A stretch of 64,000 nt of DNA from Adiantum capillus-veneris (lineage: Eukaryota > Streptophyta > Polypodiopsida > Polypodiales > Pteridaceae), in assembly GCA_014529385.2 (NCBI GenBank), contig CM043971.1:24716769-24780768 (forward strand), given 5' to 3'. The notes beneath the pieces were generated by a model, which did no database searches, was not told the origin of the DNA, and saw only the letters and a list, made by a program, of their open reading frames with translations. Shown here piece after piece: positions 55,054-64,000 of the stretch. Within the stretch, counting starts at the first letter, position 1. Every line of letters starts with the position of its first letter. The position numbers were made by a program, and so were the translations under genes.

Positions 55054-56421
55054 TCATGTACCATCATAGAGCATCTTTTCCAAAGAGAGTGCTTCAGAGT
55101 CCTTGACGAGATCTTCATTGTTTCGCCCCTCAGAATTTTGGCTGGAGTTACACTCATGCTTCATGTAACAATACTTACATGAGACAGCGGCCTTTGGACA
55201 GATCTTTGGTAGATCCTTTGGTAGAAGGCGACTCAAGGGCTTGAAGCGATACCCGTTTACCTTCCTGGAGTTCTCTTTACCATTCAAGTCCATAAGCTGA
55301 TAGTAACTAGAATTGAAAGCCTTCTTGACTATGTATGGCCCTTGCCATCTAGTTTCAAACTTGGCATCAAAACGATTGTCAAGTCGATTGTCATACCTTA
55401 GCACAAGCTCTCCTTCCTTGATGCCTTTGTCCTTCAGTTTCTTGTCGTGCGTTTCTTTCGCTTGTGTGGCTTTCCTCTTGTAGCACTCGTATGCTGCTTC
55501 TCTTTTCCACTCAAGCTCCACTAACGTAAGAAGTCGATCCATCCATACCTCTTGATCATCTTGTGCTCCTTTGCCATGAAGTTGCATTGTTGGAATGTTG
55601 AGCTCGATAGGCTGCAAAGCCTCTTGACCATAGACCAAGTGAAATGGTGTGAACTCCGTGGCTTCCCTATATGTGGTTCGATATGCCCACAAGGCACCAT
55701 CCAAGAAGTCATCCCATAATTTTGTCCTGTTTTGCACCATCTTTCTAATGATTCCTGCAATGACACCATTAGCCTTCTCCACCAAACCATTTGACTGTGG
55801 GTAGTATGGTGTGCTATGATGATGTAGAATGTGAAGCTCTTCACAAACTTCTGTGAGCAAGCCCTTCCTAAACCCTGGACCATTATCAGAAACAATCTCT
55901 AAAGGTGTGCCAAATCTGCAATAAATGTGAGTGTACACAAACTTGCTAACTGTCCTCTCATTCACTCTTGCCACACTTTGAGCTTCCACCCACCTAGTCA
56001 TATAGTCTACAACCAATAGAATGTAGAGTTTACCATTTTTTGTCCTAGGCAGAGGACCCATAGCATCAATGCCCCACTTTTCAAAGGGTCCATTTGCAAG
56101 CACTATTTGCCTCGGGCCATGCACCAACCTTCTATTTCCATTTATCTGACAATTGTGACAACTTTTACACCAATGTTGAACATCCACATGCAAGCTTGGC
56201 CAAACATACCCCGCAAGCAAAATCTTCTTCACAGTTGATTCTTGGGAAAAATGACCACCACATGCCTCTTCATGCAAACCTTTTAGAATGGCTGGAATTT
56301 CCGCAATAGTTGGTACTCTTTTGCACACTTGATCTTTCCCTCTTTGATAGAGGGAGCCTTCTAGGAAGAGATAGAAACTTGCCTTCTTCATGAGTCTCCT
56401 CTTCTGAGCCTTCGTGAAGTC
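55054..56421 (-). CDS. Integrase of the Tat element
   Basis: Counting from ATG 56391 (445 codons): zinc finger H40, H47, C78, C81 (HEEACGGHF, WCKSCHNCQ); catalytic core D109 (GIDAMGPLP), D169 (VSDNGPGF), E205 (NGLVEKANG); C-terminal module with ELVLRYDNRLD and RWQGPYIVKKAF. It lies in the same frame as the reverse transcriptase-RNase H part, separated only by a TAA at 56422-56424. It may therefore be the end of one Pol protein interrupted by a single mutation. The last 70 residues are Lys/Cys-rich and family-specific. All catalytic residues are present. Confidence 0.95.
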   Translation of the reverse strand, partial: DFTKAQKRRLMKKASFYLFLEGSLYQRGKDQVCKRVPTIAEIPAILKGLHEEACGGHFSQESTVKKILLAGYVWPSLHVDVQHWCKSCHNCQINGNRRLVHGPRQIVLANGPFEKWGIDAMGPLPRTKNGKLYILLVVDYMTRWVEAQSVARVNERTVSKFVYTHIYCRFGTPLEIVSDNGPGFRKGLLTEVCEELHILHHHSTPYYPQSNGLVEKANGVIAGIIRKMVQNRTKLWDDFLDGALWAYRTTYREATEFTPFHLVYGQEALQPIELNIPTMQLHGKGAQDDQEVWMDRLLTLVELEWKREAAYECYKRKATQAKETHDKKLKDKGIKEGELVLRYDNRLDNRFDAKFETRWQGPYIVKKAFNSSYYQLMDLNGKENSRKVNGYRFKPLSRLLPKDLPKICPKAAVSCKYCYMKHECNSSQNSEGRNNEDLVKDSEALSLEKMLYDGT

Positions 56422-58497
56422 TTATGGAAACTCACCCTCCAAAATGTAGCCAATAATGGGAGCCAATGACTCCAATCCCTGGTATCTCGGTTGCTTGACA
56501 GCTGCTGCCACCATGATGACCTGCACTTCTCTCTCAACACATGTAACTGCTTGTTGTGCAAGTAAATCGGCATCTTCATTTTGTTTCCTCGGAATATGAT
56601 ATAGTTGCACTTGTTCAAACTGATTAAACATCCTACGAATGGCATGAACTTTTGTCCTTAAGCTTTCATTCTTGCATGCCCAAATGCCTAAAATCTGTTT
56701 AACAATGAGAAGTGCATCTCCTTTTACCATGAGACGTTTTATTCCTTGGCCAATGCACATCTTCAAACCATGAAGTAGTGTGTCGTATTCTGCTTCATTG
56801 TTGCTAGTTGAACCTGGTAGATTGACCTTCTCTTTCGTGACCACCTCTCCACTTGGGTTGAGCAACACTAGCCCTCCCCCTACTTTCCCTGTGGCTCGTC
56901 GAAAAGCTCCATCAAAGAACAAGGTAAAAGCATTGGGAATACTTTTTGGTGGTGGCAATGGTAGGGTCTTTACTTGAGGCACCTTAATTTCCTTCTCATG
57001 TACCCTATAAGTGAGAATCCCTGCCAATTGTGCACGCACACTATCTTCTACCTTGAAAGAGTATTGGAACTCTTGCAACTCCATAATCGACTTTGAGATC
57101 CTAGTACTAAGATTCATTTGAGATGACACCCAAGGGAACAAATTTTCTGCAGTGAGAATTACAAAAGGTTTTGGTAGTAGGTAGGATCTAAACTTTCTCA
57201 CCGCAAACATGAGAGAAAGCATCACGAGTTCTGCTTCTGTGTAGTCTCTCTCCAAAGCATTCATGACCCTACTAGCAAAGTAGATGGGTCGCATCCTTGT
57301 ACTGTGGGGATCTTGTTGTAGCAACACAGCACCAATTTTTTCCCTTCCAACACTAGAGCTAACAAAGAATGTGTACTCCCAACAAGGAGGCATGAGTGTT
57401 GGTAGCTCTGACAAAATGACTTTAATGTTACAAAAATACTCTTCAAGCTCATCAGACCATGCAAATTCTACTTGTTGTGTCAACTTTTGCAAAGGATGAA
57501 GCAACTCCGAGGCTAAGTGAATGAAGCGTGACATATACTTCACTTTTTGAATGAATGATATGACCTCTTTGAGATTCTTGGGTGAGGGGAGCTCAATAAG
57601 AGCCTTTGCCTTTGAAGGATCCACCTCAATGCCTTTATAGGAAACCTTGTGACCAAGCAAGATCACTTTATCCTCACCTATATGGCACTTATCGGGGTTG
57701 AGTTGACCTCCCATGTCATAGAGCTTCTTTAAACCTTCTTCTACCCTTTGTAGATGCAATGATTTTGAGCTATAAATACATAAATCATCAATGAACACCC
57801 TAATTGACTTTCCAAAGAATGCTTGAAACACCATATTCATGAAGCGTTGGAAAGTTGCAGGAGCATTTGTCAGGCCAAATGGCATGACTCTAAAAGCATA
57901 ACAACCCCAAGGAGTGATAAAGGTTTTTTTCGATTGATCCTCCAATGCGATACCTATTTGAAAGTAACCCGAGTAGCCATCACACACAGTGTACTTCTCA
58001 TGACCAGCTACTTCATTTAGTATCTCATCCTGAAATGGGAGGGGAAAGTGATCTCTTTTTGTTGCCTCATTGAGTGGACGGTAATCCACACACACCCTCC
58101 ACTTTCCGTTTTTCTTAGGAGTGACAACAACGGGAGAGACCCACTCTGAATTCTCCACTGGATAAATGAAACCTGCTGCTAGAAGCTTTCTTACCTCCTT
58201 GAGTAAAGCCTGCTCCTTGATGACTCCTAGCCTTCGTAGCTTCTGAGCCTTAGGTGTGGCCTCTGGCTTCAACTCAATTTTGTGTTGAACAGCATCTACT
58301 CCACGCACATCGGTGTAGTCTTTAGCAAAAATCCTAGGAAATTTCCTTAGCACACATTTGAACTCCTCTCTTTCATCCTTTGTAAGTGTTGTTGATAGCA
58401 TACCTTCCAGCATTCTTTCATCTTCCACTTTTGGTTCTCTTGGGAACCTACCTCCTCCAAACCTTGACAAGAGGTCTCTTGGTTGGTTGGCTTAAAC
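56422..58497 (-). CDS. Reverse transcriptase with two RNase H domains (Tat element)
   Basis: Open frame of 682 codons from about 58470; no ATG is needed if made by frameshift from Gag. Reverse transcriptase spans about 90-300 (FIYPVENSEWVSP, RVCVDYRPLN, VMPFGLTNAPATFQ, catalytic FIDDLCIYS with D228 and D229). The first RNase H (about 367-445) has lost its active-site Asp (FFVSSSVGREKIGAVLLQ). A second, archaeal-like RNase H (about 515-645) has FFDGAF, NNEAEYDTLL, VKGDALLI and EDADLLAQ, with all four acidic residues. Such paired RNase H is a mark of the Tat group; the second enzyme probably took over. Confidence 0.95.
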
Positions 58498-58607
58498 CTT
58501 ACCCCCATGACTTCGATGGAAGACTCCTCTTCAGTAATGCTGCCACTACTTTCTTCTTCTGAAGTGTTATCGGTCCAACCTTCTTCCGTCTCACTTTGAG
58601 ATGATTC

Positions 58608-60329
58608 TTAATGGAGCTCCTCTTGGCATTGCTCCTTCATGTCAAAGACAACCTTCTTATGATTGTCGTTCCTGCAAATTAGCTTTCCACTCTCCCAATC
58701 CTGCAAAGCTCGCATTTTCATTAGCCATGGTCTCCCTAGGATAAATGGGTAACCATTTCCTTTGGTAGACATGACATAGAAATCCACTGCCTTCTTACTG
58801 CCAAAAGCCTCCACAAAAACATTTTTACAAATGCCTACGCACCTAGCCTTGCTATTTTTTGCCATCTTGACCTTAATTTCAGGTGTCTCATGGATGTGCA
58901 TGCCTAGTTTTTGCATGATTCCCTCTGTCATGATGCAAATTTGTGCACCCCCATCCACTAGACCTTTCCTAACCAATCTCCCTTTTATGTAGCAATCTAG
59001 CACACATGTAATGTCCTCATTCATTTCAGCTTGTGCAATTTTTACAACAGGCACACTCTCTTTTACCTTTCTCTTAGTGCTAACTGCCCTTGTTAAATCC
59101 CTCCTAACTTGTGGACATAATGCAAGAAATTGAGGCCATGAGATATCAGGACCCTTACCTCTCATGTCTTCCAACAGGTTGTATGGAGCCATTCCATGTC
59201 CAAGAGGAAAGTCTTGGAGGTTGATACGACGTCGAGTCCTCTTAGCTTCCTTGGTCTCCTTTGACTTCTTTCCTCGTCCATGGTCACTTTGTGATGTAAC
59301 TCCTTCTTTCTCCTTACCTTTCCCTCGGCCACGCTTAATGCCATTTGCTTCCATGTCAACCTCTCTTGAATTTGTCACCTCTACCACATGCACATTTGGG
59401 TCTGGCAAAGGTGGAACTCCTTCCACTCCTTGTGGAGGTGGTCTTGCTCCATTTGGCCTTTGTATAAGCCGTGGTTGTTGACTAGTTCCTTCACCTGCAT
59501 TCATCACTGGGTAATTCAAGTTAGGTCTCCCTGGCTCCCCACGGGGCCAAGGACAATTATACATCCCATGTCCAGACTCACCGCAATTCCAACATTGCAA
59601 GACTCTCCTAGGTCGTGGGTCTCGCTCTTCAGACTTCTTTGCTTGTCCCTTTGGACCTACATCTTGTGCAAGGTGAATTGACAAGCTGCTTAAAGATTCA
59701 TTTAATTTCTCAATCACTTCCGCCGTTACCTCAGGAAGCTCCTTAGATGTTGATGCTTGTGACTTACCTTTCGGTCTAAGACCTTCTATTGGAACCTCCC
59801 CCCTTAAGCACTTGAGTTTCCTATATTTCTCAGCAGCCCTAGTTTCAGCTGCATCAAAGGTAGCAGGTGCACCCGCCTCAACTTTTACCTTAAGGTCAGG
59901 AAAGAGTCCGGCTATGAACCTCTCCTTCTTTAGAAATTCTGCACCATCACCAGGGTTAGCAACATTTCGTATCCATAAAGCCCAAAGACGTAGGAACTCT
60001 TGCTTGTACAAGTAGTAGTCATCTAAGTCTTTTTGCTTATGAGAAACAATGTCTTGCCATAATTTCTGAGTGTTTTGGGGATCAAAGAAGTATTTCTTGA
60101 AACGATTCAAAACTTCCGTGTAATTCCCTTTAAATTCCTCAGGCAAAGAGTCAAACCAAGTGCTAGCATCTTTCCTAAGGACCACCTCAAACATTTCTAC
60201 ACGTTCTTGATCAGTTACTATCCTCTTGATACGGCAAGACATCTTGAAATTCGCTAGAAATAATTCTGCATCCTCTCCAGGCTCTCCAAAGAAAAGAGGA
60301 TATCCAGACATTTGGCGTTGGCTCTCCAT
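58608..60329 (-). CDS. Gag-protease of the Tat element
   Basis: 573 codons from ATG 60329 (MESQRQMSGY). The capsid occupies about 10-175 (FFGEPGEDAELFLANFKM, VVLRKDASTWFDSLP, YYLYKQEFLRLW). A CCHC zinc knuckle, CWNCGESGHGMYNC, lies at about 246-259. A Pro-rich and basic linker follows, then a retropepsin active site VDGGAQICIM at about 458 and GYPFILGRPWLMKM near 540. Gag makes the particle and protease cuts the polyprotein. It ends at 58608, about 110 bases before the next Pol frame, which is offset, so a frameshift or lost sequence links them. Confidence 0.95.
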   Translation of the reverse strand: MESQRQMSGYPLFFGEPGEDAELFLANFKMSCRIKRIVTDQERVEMFEVVLRKDASTWFDSLPEEFKGNYTEVLNRFKKYFFDPQNTQKLWQDIVSHKQKDLDDYYLYKQEFLRLWALWIRNVANPGDGAEFLKKERFIAGLFPDLKVKVEAGAPATFDAAETRAAEKYRKLKCLRGEVPIEGLRPKGKSQASTSKELPEVTAEVIEKLNESLSSLSIHLAQDVGPKGQAKKSEERDPRPRRVLQCWNCGESGHGMYNCPWPRGEPGRPNLNYPVMNAGEGTSQQPRLIQRPNGARPPPQGVEGVPPLPDPNVHVVEVTNSREVDMEANGIKRGRGKGKEKEGVTSQSDHGRGKKSKETKEAKRTRRRINLQDFPLGHGMAPYNLLEDMRGKGPDISWPQFLALCPQVRRDLTRAVSTKRKVKESVPVVKIAQAEMNEDITCVLDCYIKGRLVRKGLVDGGAQICIMTEGIMQKLGMHIHETPEIKVKMAKNSKARCVGICKNVFVEAFGSKKAVDFYVMSTKGNGYPFILGRPWLMKMRALQDWESGKLICRNDNHKKVVFDMKEQCQEELH

Positions 60330-60407
60330 TGAATTGATTTCAAAGTGACGCGTTTTTGTTTTTTCTTTCTTTAAAAGATTTACACAATAATATTTTCTAA
60401 ATTGCAA

Positions 60408-60923
60408 TCTATTCTACAACAAAATAAAAATATTCACATCAAATGACCTATGATAATCAATAAGAGGTAGAATGACAGGGTTTGGTGATGCGAGAATTTC
60501 TCCTACTCTTTGGGCACCAAACATGAATACCATACGTTGTTGAAAATGGATTTTTCTACTAATTGCAATGTTTATTCTAATGTGTGGAGTGAAATGGAAG
60601 GGGAAAACCTCTATTCCTGGGCCATTATCCATGGTCTATGCATGACCTAATGCTCAAAAAAAAACAAAAATATAGACGTCCAAACTAAGGTCGTACCTAA
60701 TCAGAGGCAAAATAAAAGGGTTTACTGAAGCGTTTATCTCGGCCAACCTAAGAGGACCTAAAATCCTACGAATTACTCGCTGAAATTGCAACTTAGTACT
60801 AACAATTATGTGTACCTTTTGCCTTGCAATGGGAATGAAAGGATCATACAAATTCTCGTGATTCATGCAACCTACTTGACTATGCTAAAGGTTGAACCTA
60901 CACAAAAAGATACACAAGCCTTT
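60408..60923 (-). other. Leader of the Tat element
   Basis: About 0.5 kb between primer site and gag. It contains two diverged copies of a segment of roughly 190 bases (minus-strand frames at 60414-60632 and 60654-60866 share PHIRINIAISRKIHFQQR/ARQKVHIIVSTKLQFQR-type words and a common ILPLI-Y end). The duplication may be translational noise or a leader repeat. Confidence 0.5.
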
Positions 60924-60940
60924 CCTCACTGGGGGCACCA
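60924..60940 (-). promoter_or_regulatory. Primer-binding site of the Tat element
   Basis: Minus strand TGGTGCCCCCAGTGAGG, four bases (ATTT) after the LTR end. It shares the TGGTGCC start and spacing with the remnant at 2155. It is not the TGGCGCC type seen at 24657 and 40921. Confidence 0.7.
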
Positions 60941-60944
60941 AAAT

Positions 60945-61966
60945 TGAGGCGGTCCGAGGCGGGCAACAAGAGAGGCGACCTCTAAACACCCCTCAAGGCT
61001 CCCGTGCTGCTCAATTGGGGCTGGGGCAACCACAAGCACAACACAACAACAAACCCACAGCCAAACCCAAACAAGATAGGGGCACCACCTAGTTATGGTA
61101 TGCGAACTAGGACGCAAGAGAGATTTTGGCACAACCAAGAAGATGCACTACACAACACACACAAACAACCTCACACCAAGACACACACAAACTGGACCAG
61201 AGAGAGCTAGAGCAAAGGGAAGAGAGAGAGAAAAGGACCTTGCGTAATACCGTATTTGTGACTTGCAAATGGAGATGGTTCGTTATGATGCTATCGTAGA
61301 ACTTGTATAAACTCACTCAATGCTTAGTGATTGCTAAACATTGCCAAAACACACATACACTGTCTTAGGGTGTGGGAGACCTCTCACCACAATACCCTCT
61401 TACAATGGACACACAACTGACAATGAAAAACACACTAAAACACTTTCTAAAATCAAGATCAACCGATAAAACTCAAATACACAAGTCACCTTGAATTCAC
61501 CAAACCGTATTGCACAAATGGAAGGACGAAGATTTGAACGTCGAATCACGCCTCTGATGCACCAAACCTCAATTTATTGATGATGAAGGAGCATATACAA
61601 TAGTGGTTTTGAGATTTGTGGAACTCACGCTCTCTCACTTGCAATGTGTAGCTCGAAGGCTTCTCTCACACCAAGAGTGAAGCTCACAAGTGGTTGCTAC
61701 ACCTAAGTTTCTCCTCACGCATAGAGTGTTGGGGTGCTATGTGAGATATTGGAGGTTGTTTTACAAGAAGGAGAGGGGCCTATTTATAGGTTGGAGACCC
61801 CTCATTAAGATTATTGGAAATCCTAATTTACAAGCTAACAAATCAGGATTATGATTTTTTGAATATCAAAACATTGCGGGCCTTCTTTGTTTGCTTGAGT
61901 CATGGGTGTGGGCTCAAAAGAGAGCATTATTGATGGTAGATAAGGTGAAAGTAAGTTTTAAGAAAG

Positions 61967-62023
<57 letters not shown>

Positions 62024-63616
62024 ACTATACATGTCTTGAGGTGAGGTGTCTTTTATGGTTAGGTCAATGCTATTTTGTGTTAGTATGTTAGTCGTTAGTA
62101 ATCACTAGAAAGTTAATGTTACATTTACAATGGGTAGAGTGAGTTGATTTGATGAAGGAAAAGGGGTGAATTAAAAGAGAATCATTGAGATGGTGAAGCT
62201 TTGAAGAAGCTTGAACTCACCCTTGTGTAGATTGTGGAAAAAATGACCGCTGGTCTTCTTCTTCTTCTTCGCTTCTTTACGCCGCCGCCACGGTTGACCA
62301 CCACGATGAAAAGAGGATTTGTTGATGAAAAATCCTCAATTTGCAGAAGTTATCATGGTTAAGATGCTGAATTTTAGATATTTTAGGAGAGGTAAATGAA
62401 ATTGTAACATAGAAGCAATAGAGAGAGACATGGAGAGGGTGTATGTATGTAGAGGTTCATAAAAGAACTATAGGGATGAGAGAGAAGGGTAATGGTGAAG
62501 AGGGTGGGAGAAGCCATGGAAATTGCAGGTTTGAGTGAGGGAAGGAGAGGGAGGGATGTGTAAGAGTGAGTAGGTGTGTGGAAGGGTGAGAGAAGACTAA
62601 GGGCTACTTGTGAGAAAAGTGGGCAGACTGGGGCCCACTCAAAAAATCATATCTCACCGCTGGTAGCTCCAAAAATCATGAAAAAATTTGAGGTGATTGT
62701 TCAAAGCGTGGGCTACATTTTCTCTTTTGACCACCGCTCCAAATTCGGAGTGGAGATAGGTGCCAAAATTCTCACCAAAAAGCCTGTTTTTTATGTCTGC
62801 AAAAGTCTTTTAGTGGCCCCCTCCTTTGTTGAATTTGTACAATGCATCCAAGAGTGAGCCCCTCCTTTGTCATATTATAATATAAAGCATTCAAGTTGCC
62901 CTTGACCCATGCATGGAGGAGGATTATTGGTGAAATAAGAAATATATACATGGTGGGACTAGTGTATGGACTATTCATGGACTTTAGCTCAATGAGCACA
63001 TGGTGTTAGAATAATGAGTAAAAATAATAATAAAAATATGGAGGAGTTATGGATATGGAAAGATATTGGAATCATATGATATGGTCCCTCCTTGAATTAT
63101 TTTGGGTGAAAGAGGAAAAGGTGTGCAAGTAAATAATATAATAAAAGTAACCAATGAGTAGAAATCAATTTTTTGTTTTCACGAGGGTGAGGGTGAAAAT
63201 GTGGGAGTGATTTGTATAAAGGAAAAATATGAGGTTAGAGTATGTTCATATTGGCAAAAAATATAATTATGGTGTAAGAGGATGAAAGAAGGTGTACATA
63301 GGTTTAATAAAACACACACCTAAGTAGAAATATTTAAATAAAATACCAAAATAATTATAAAAAATCCCTATATTTAGGCCATATATACAATGAAATATTT
63401 ACACACAAAGAGGCCATAATATACTTTTATTTTTTTTGGCTCACCTAGCCCAGTGACTAGCTAGCTGAGGGTTTTTAAGAAGATATGGGAAAAGCCCCCT
63501 AACTCACACACGCCTATGTACAGTGAAATGGTAGGGATAGCCATAGCGTTTGGGTGAATTTGGTAGGGTGGAGTAATCTAGTATGGCAATTATGGAGAGC
63601 CGAAAAACGTCTATCA
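60945..63616 (-). mobile_element. 5' LTR of the intact Tat element
   Basis: 2,672 bases, TGAGGCGG...GTCTATCA, near-identical partner of 52370-55024. Together with the target duplication it defines an 11.25-kb element, 52370-63616. Confidence 0.95.
61969..62021. repeat. (GA)n in the 5' LTR
   Basis: 53 bases of GA; the other LTR has 37. Confidence 0.9.
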
Positions 63617-63620
63617 GCGT
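63617..63620. repeat. Target-site duplication, right copy
   Basis: GCGT directly after the LTR end TATCA, matching 52366-52369. Confidence 0.7.
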
Positions 63621-64000
63621 TAAAGATCTTCTCTTAATATCATGGGGAATGCCTTTCTAATAATTAATGGTTACTTAGGTTCTTAATCCGATTTAGACAG
63701 CATTGTGTGAAATGTACTAGGGCTTTCTAGTGGGCTTAGTCCCTATTGACCTTTAGCTTAAGTATTATAAAGGGAGTTTACTAGTGTGATGAGCCTGGGG
63801 AGGGTAACAATGTTATATGACCCCAAAGTTACAAAATTAAAATGTTGAAAACGAACAAACAAAAAATCACAGTGCCACAATGTAAAATCTTAAGCTGGAA
63901 GAGACATCTCAGCTTGATTTGGTACTTCACTCACATGTATCGCCTATGGTATAGAGCCCTAGAGGTTCCTTGTGTGGGCGCTTTTCCTTGAGAAGAAAAA
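63621..64000. other. Target DNA right of the Tat element
   Basis: AT-rich sequence with no frame or motif; probably continues the 3' region of the Athila-like element from 52365. A TATAAAGG run lies near 63767. Confidence 0.4.

Overview
The window is transposable-element-dense nuclear DNA of a land plant with a large genome. This follows from plant-type Ty3/gypsy lineages: a chromovirus with an initiator-Met primer site and chromodomain, Tat-type pol with two RNase H domains, and an Athila-like element with a TGGCGCC primer site. Long AT-rich LTRs, TATA boxes and GT-AG introns also fit. A cysteine-rich, transposase-like gene resembling families I recall from mosses, lycophytes and ferns hints at a non-flowering plant, but the species cannot be fixed from the sequence. 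I see no bacterial signal, no tRNA or rRNA gene, no CRISPR array and no clearly intact host gene.

Layout. 1-3420: minus-strand Tat-like remnant (protease, gag, primer site, 5' LTR). 3475-11422: a related LTR split by a gag-only LTR element (4018-10794, 2.3-kb LTRs). 11516-23740: minus-strand Tat-like pol fragment split by a chromovirus composite (12500-22353) built as LTR, gag-pol, LTR, truncated gag, partial LTR. 23741-31300: a plus-strand LTR and primer site followed by a long leader carrying a near-perfect 24-base palindrome at four places; a complete minus-strand LINE (25948-30565) sits in this leader inside a GA/TC microsatellite. 31328-39640: two convergent, intron-containing, broken genes, one with an FCP1/NIF-type phosphatase domain (+) and one transposase-like (-). 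The large intron of each is filled by an array of the palindromic unit TATGCTAATTAGCATA. 40335-52369: plus-strand Athila-like element with four zinc knuckles, a second retropepsin-like domain after integrase and a small 3' ORF behind its own TATA box. 52370-63616: complete minus-strand Tat element with near-identical 2.65-kb LTRs and a GCGT target duplication, inserted in the 3' part of the Athila-like element. 63617-64000: the continuation of that target.

How it fits together. Successive insertions explain almost everything. The youngest is the 52370-63616 Tat element (LTRs under 1% different by eye); its RNase H and integrase frames are separated by one stop codon only. The LINE has ORF1, ORF2 and both ends, with one nonsense codon. 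The others are inactivated. The least explained unit is the convergent gene pair at 31.3-39.6 kb, whose two introns carry the same palindromic repeat; it may be a two-gene DNA transposon, but I found no terminal repeats.
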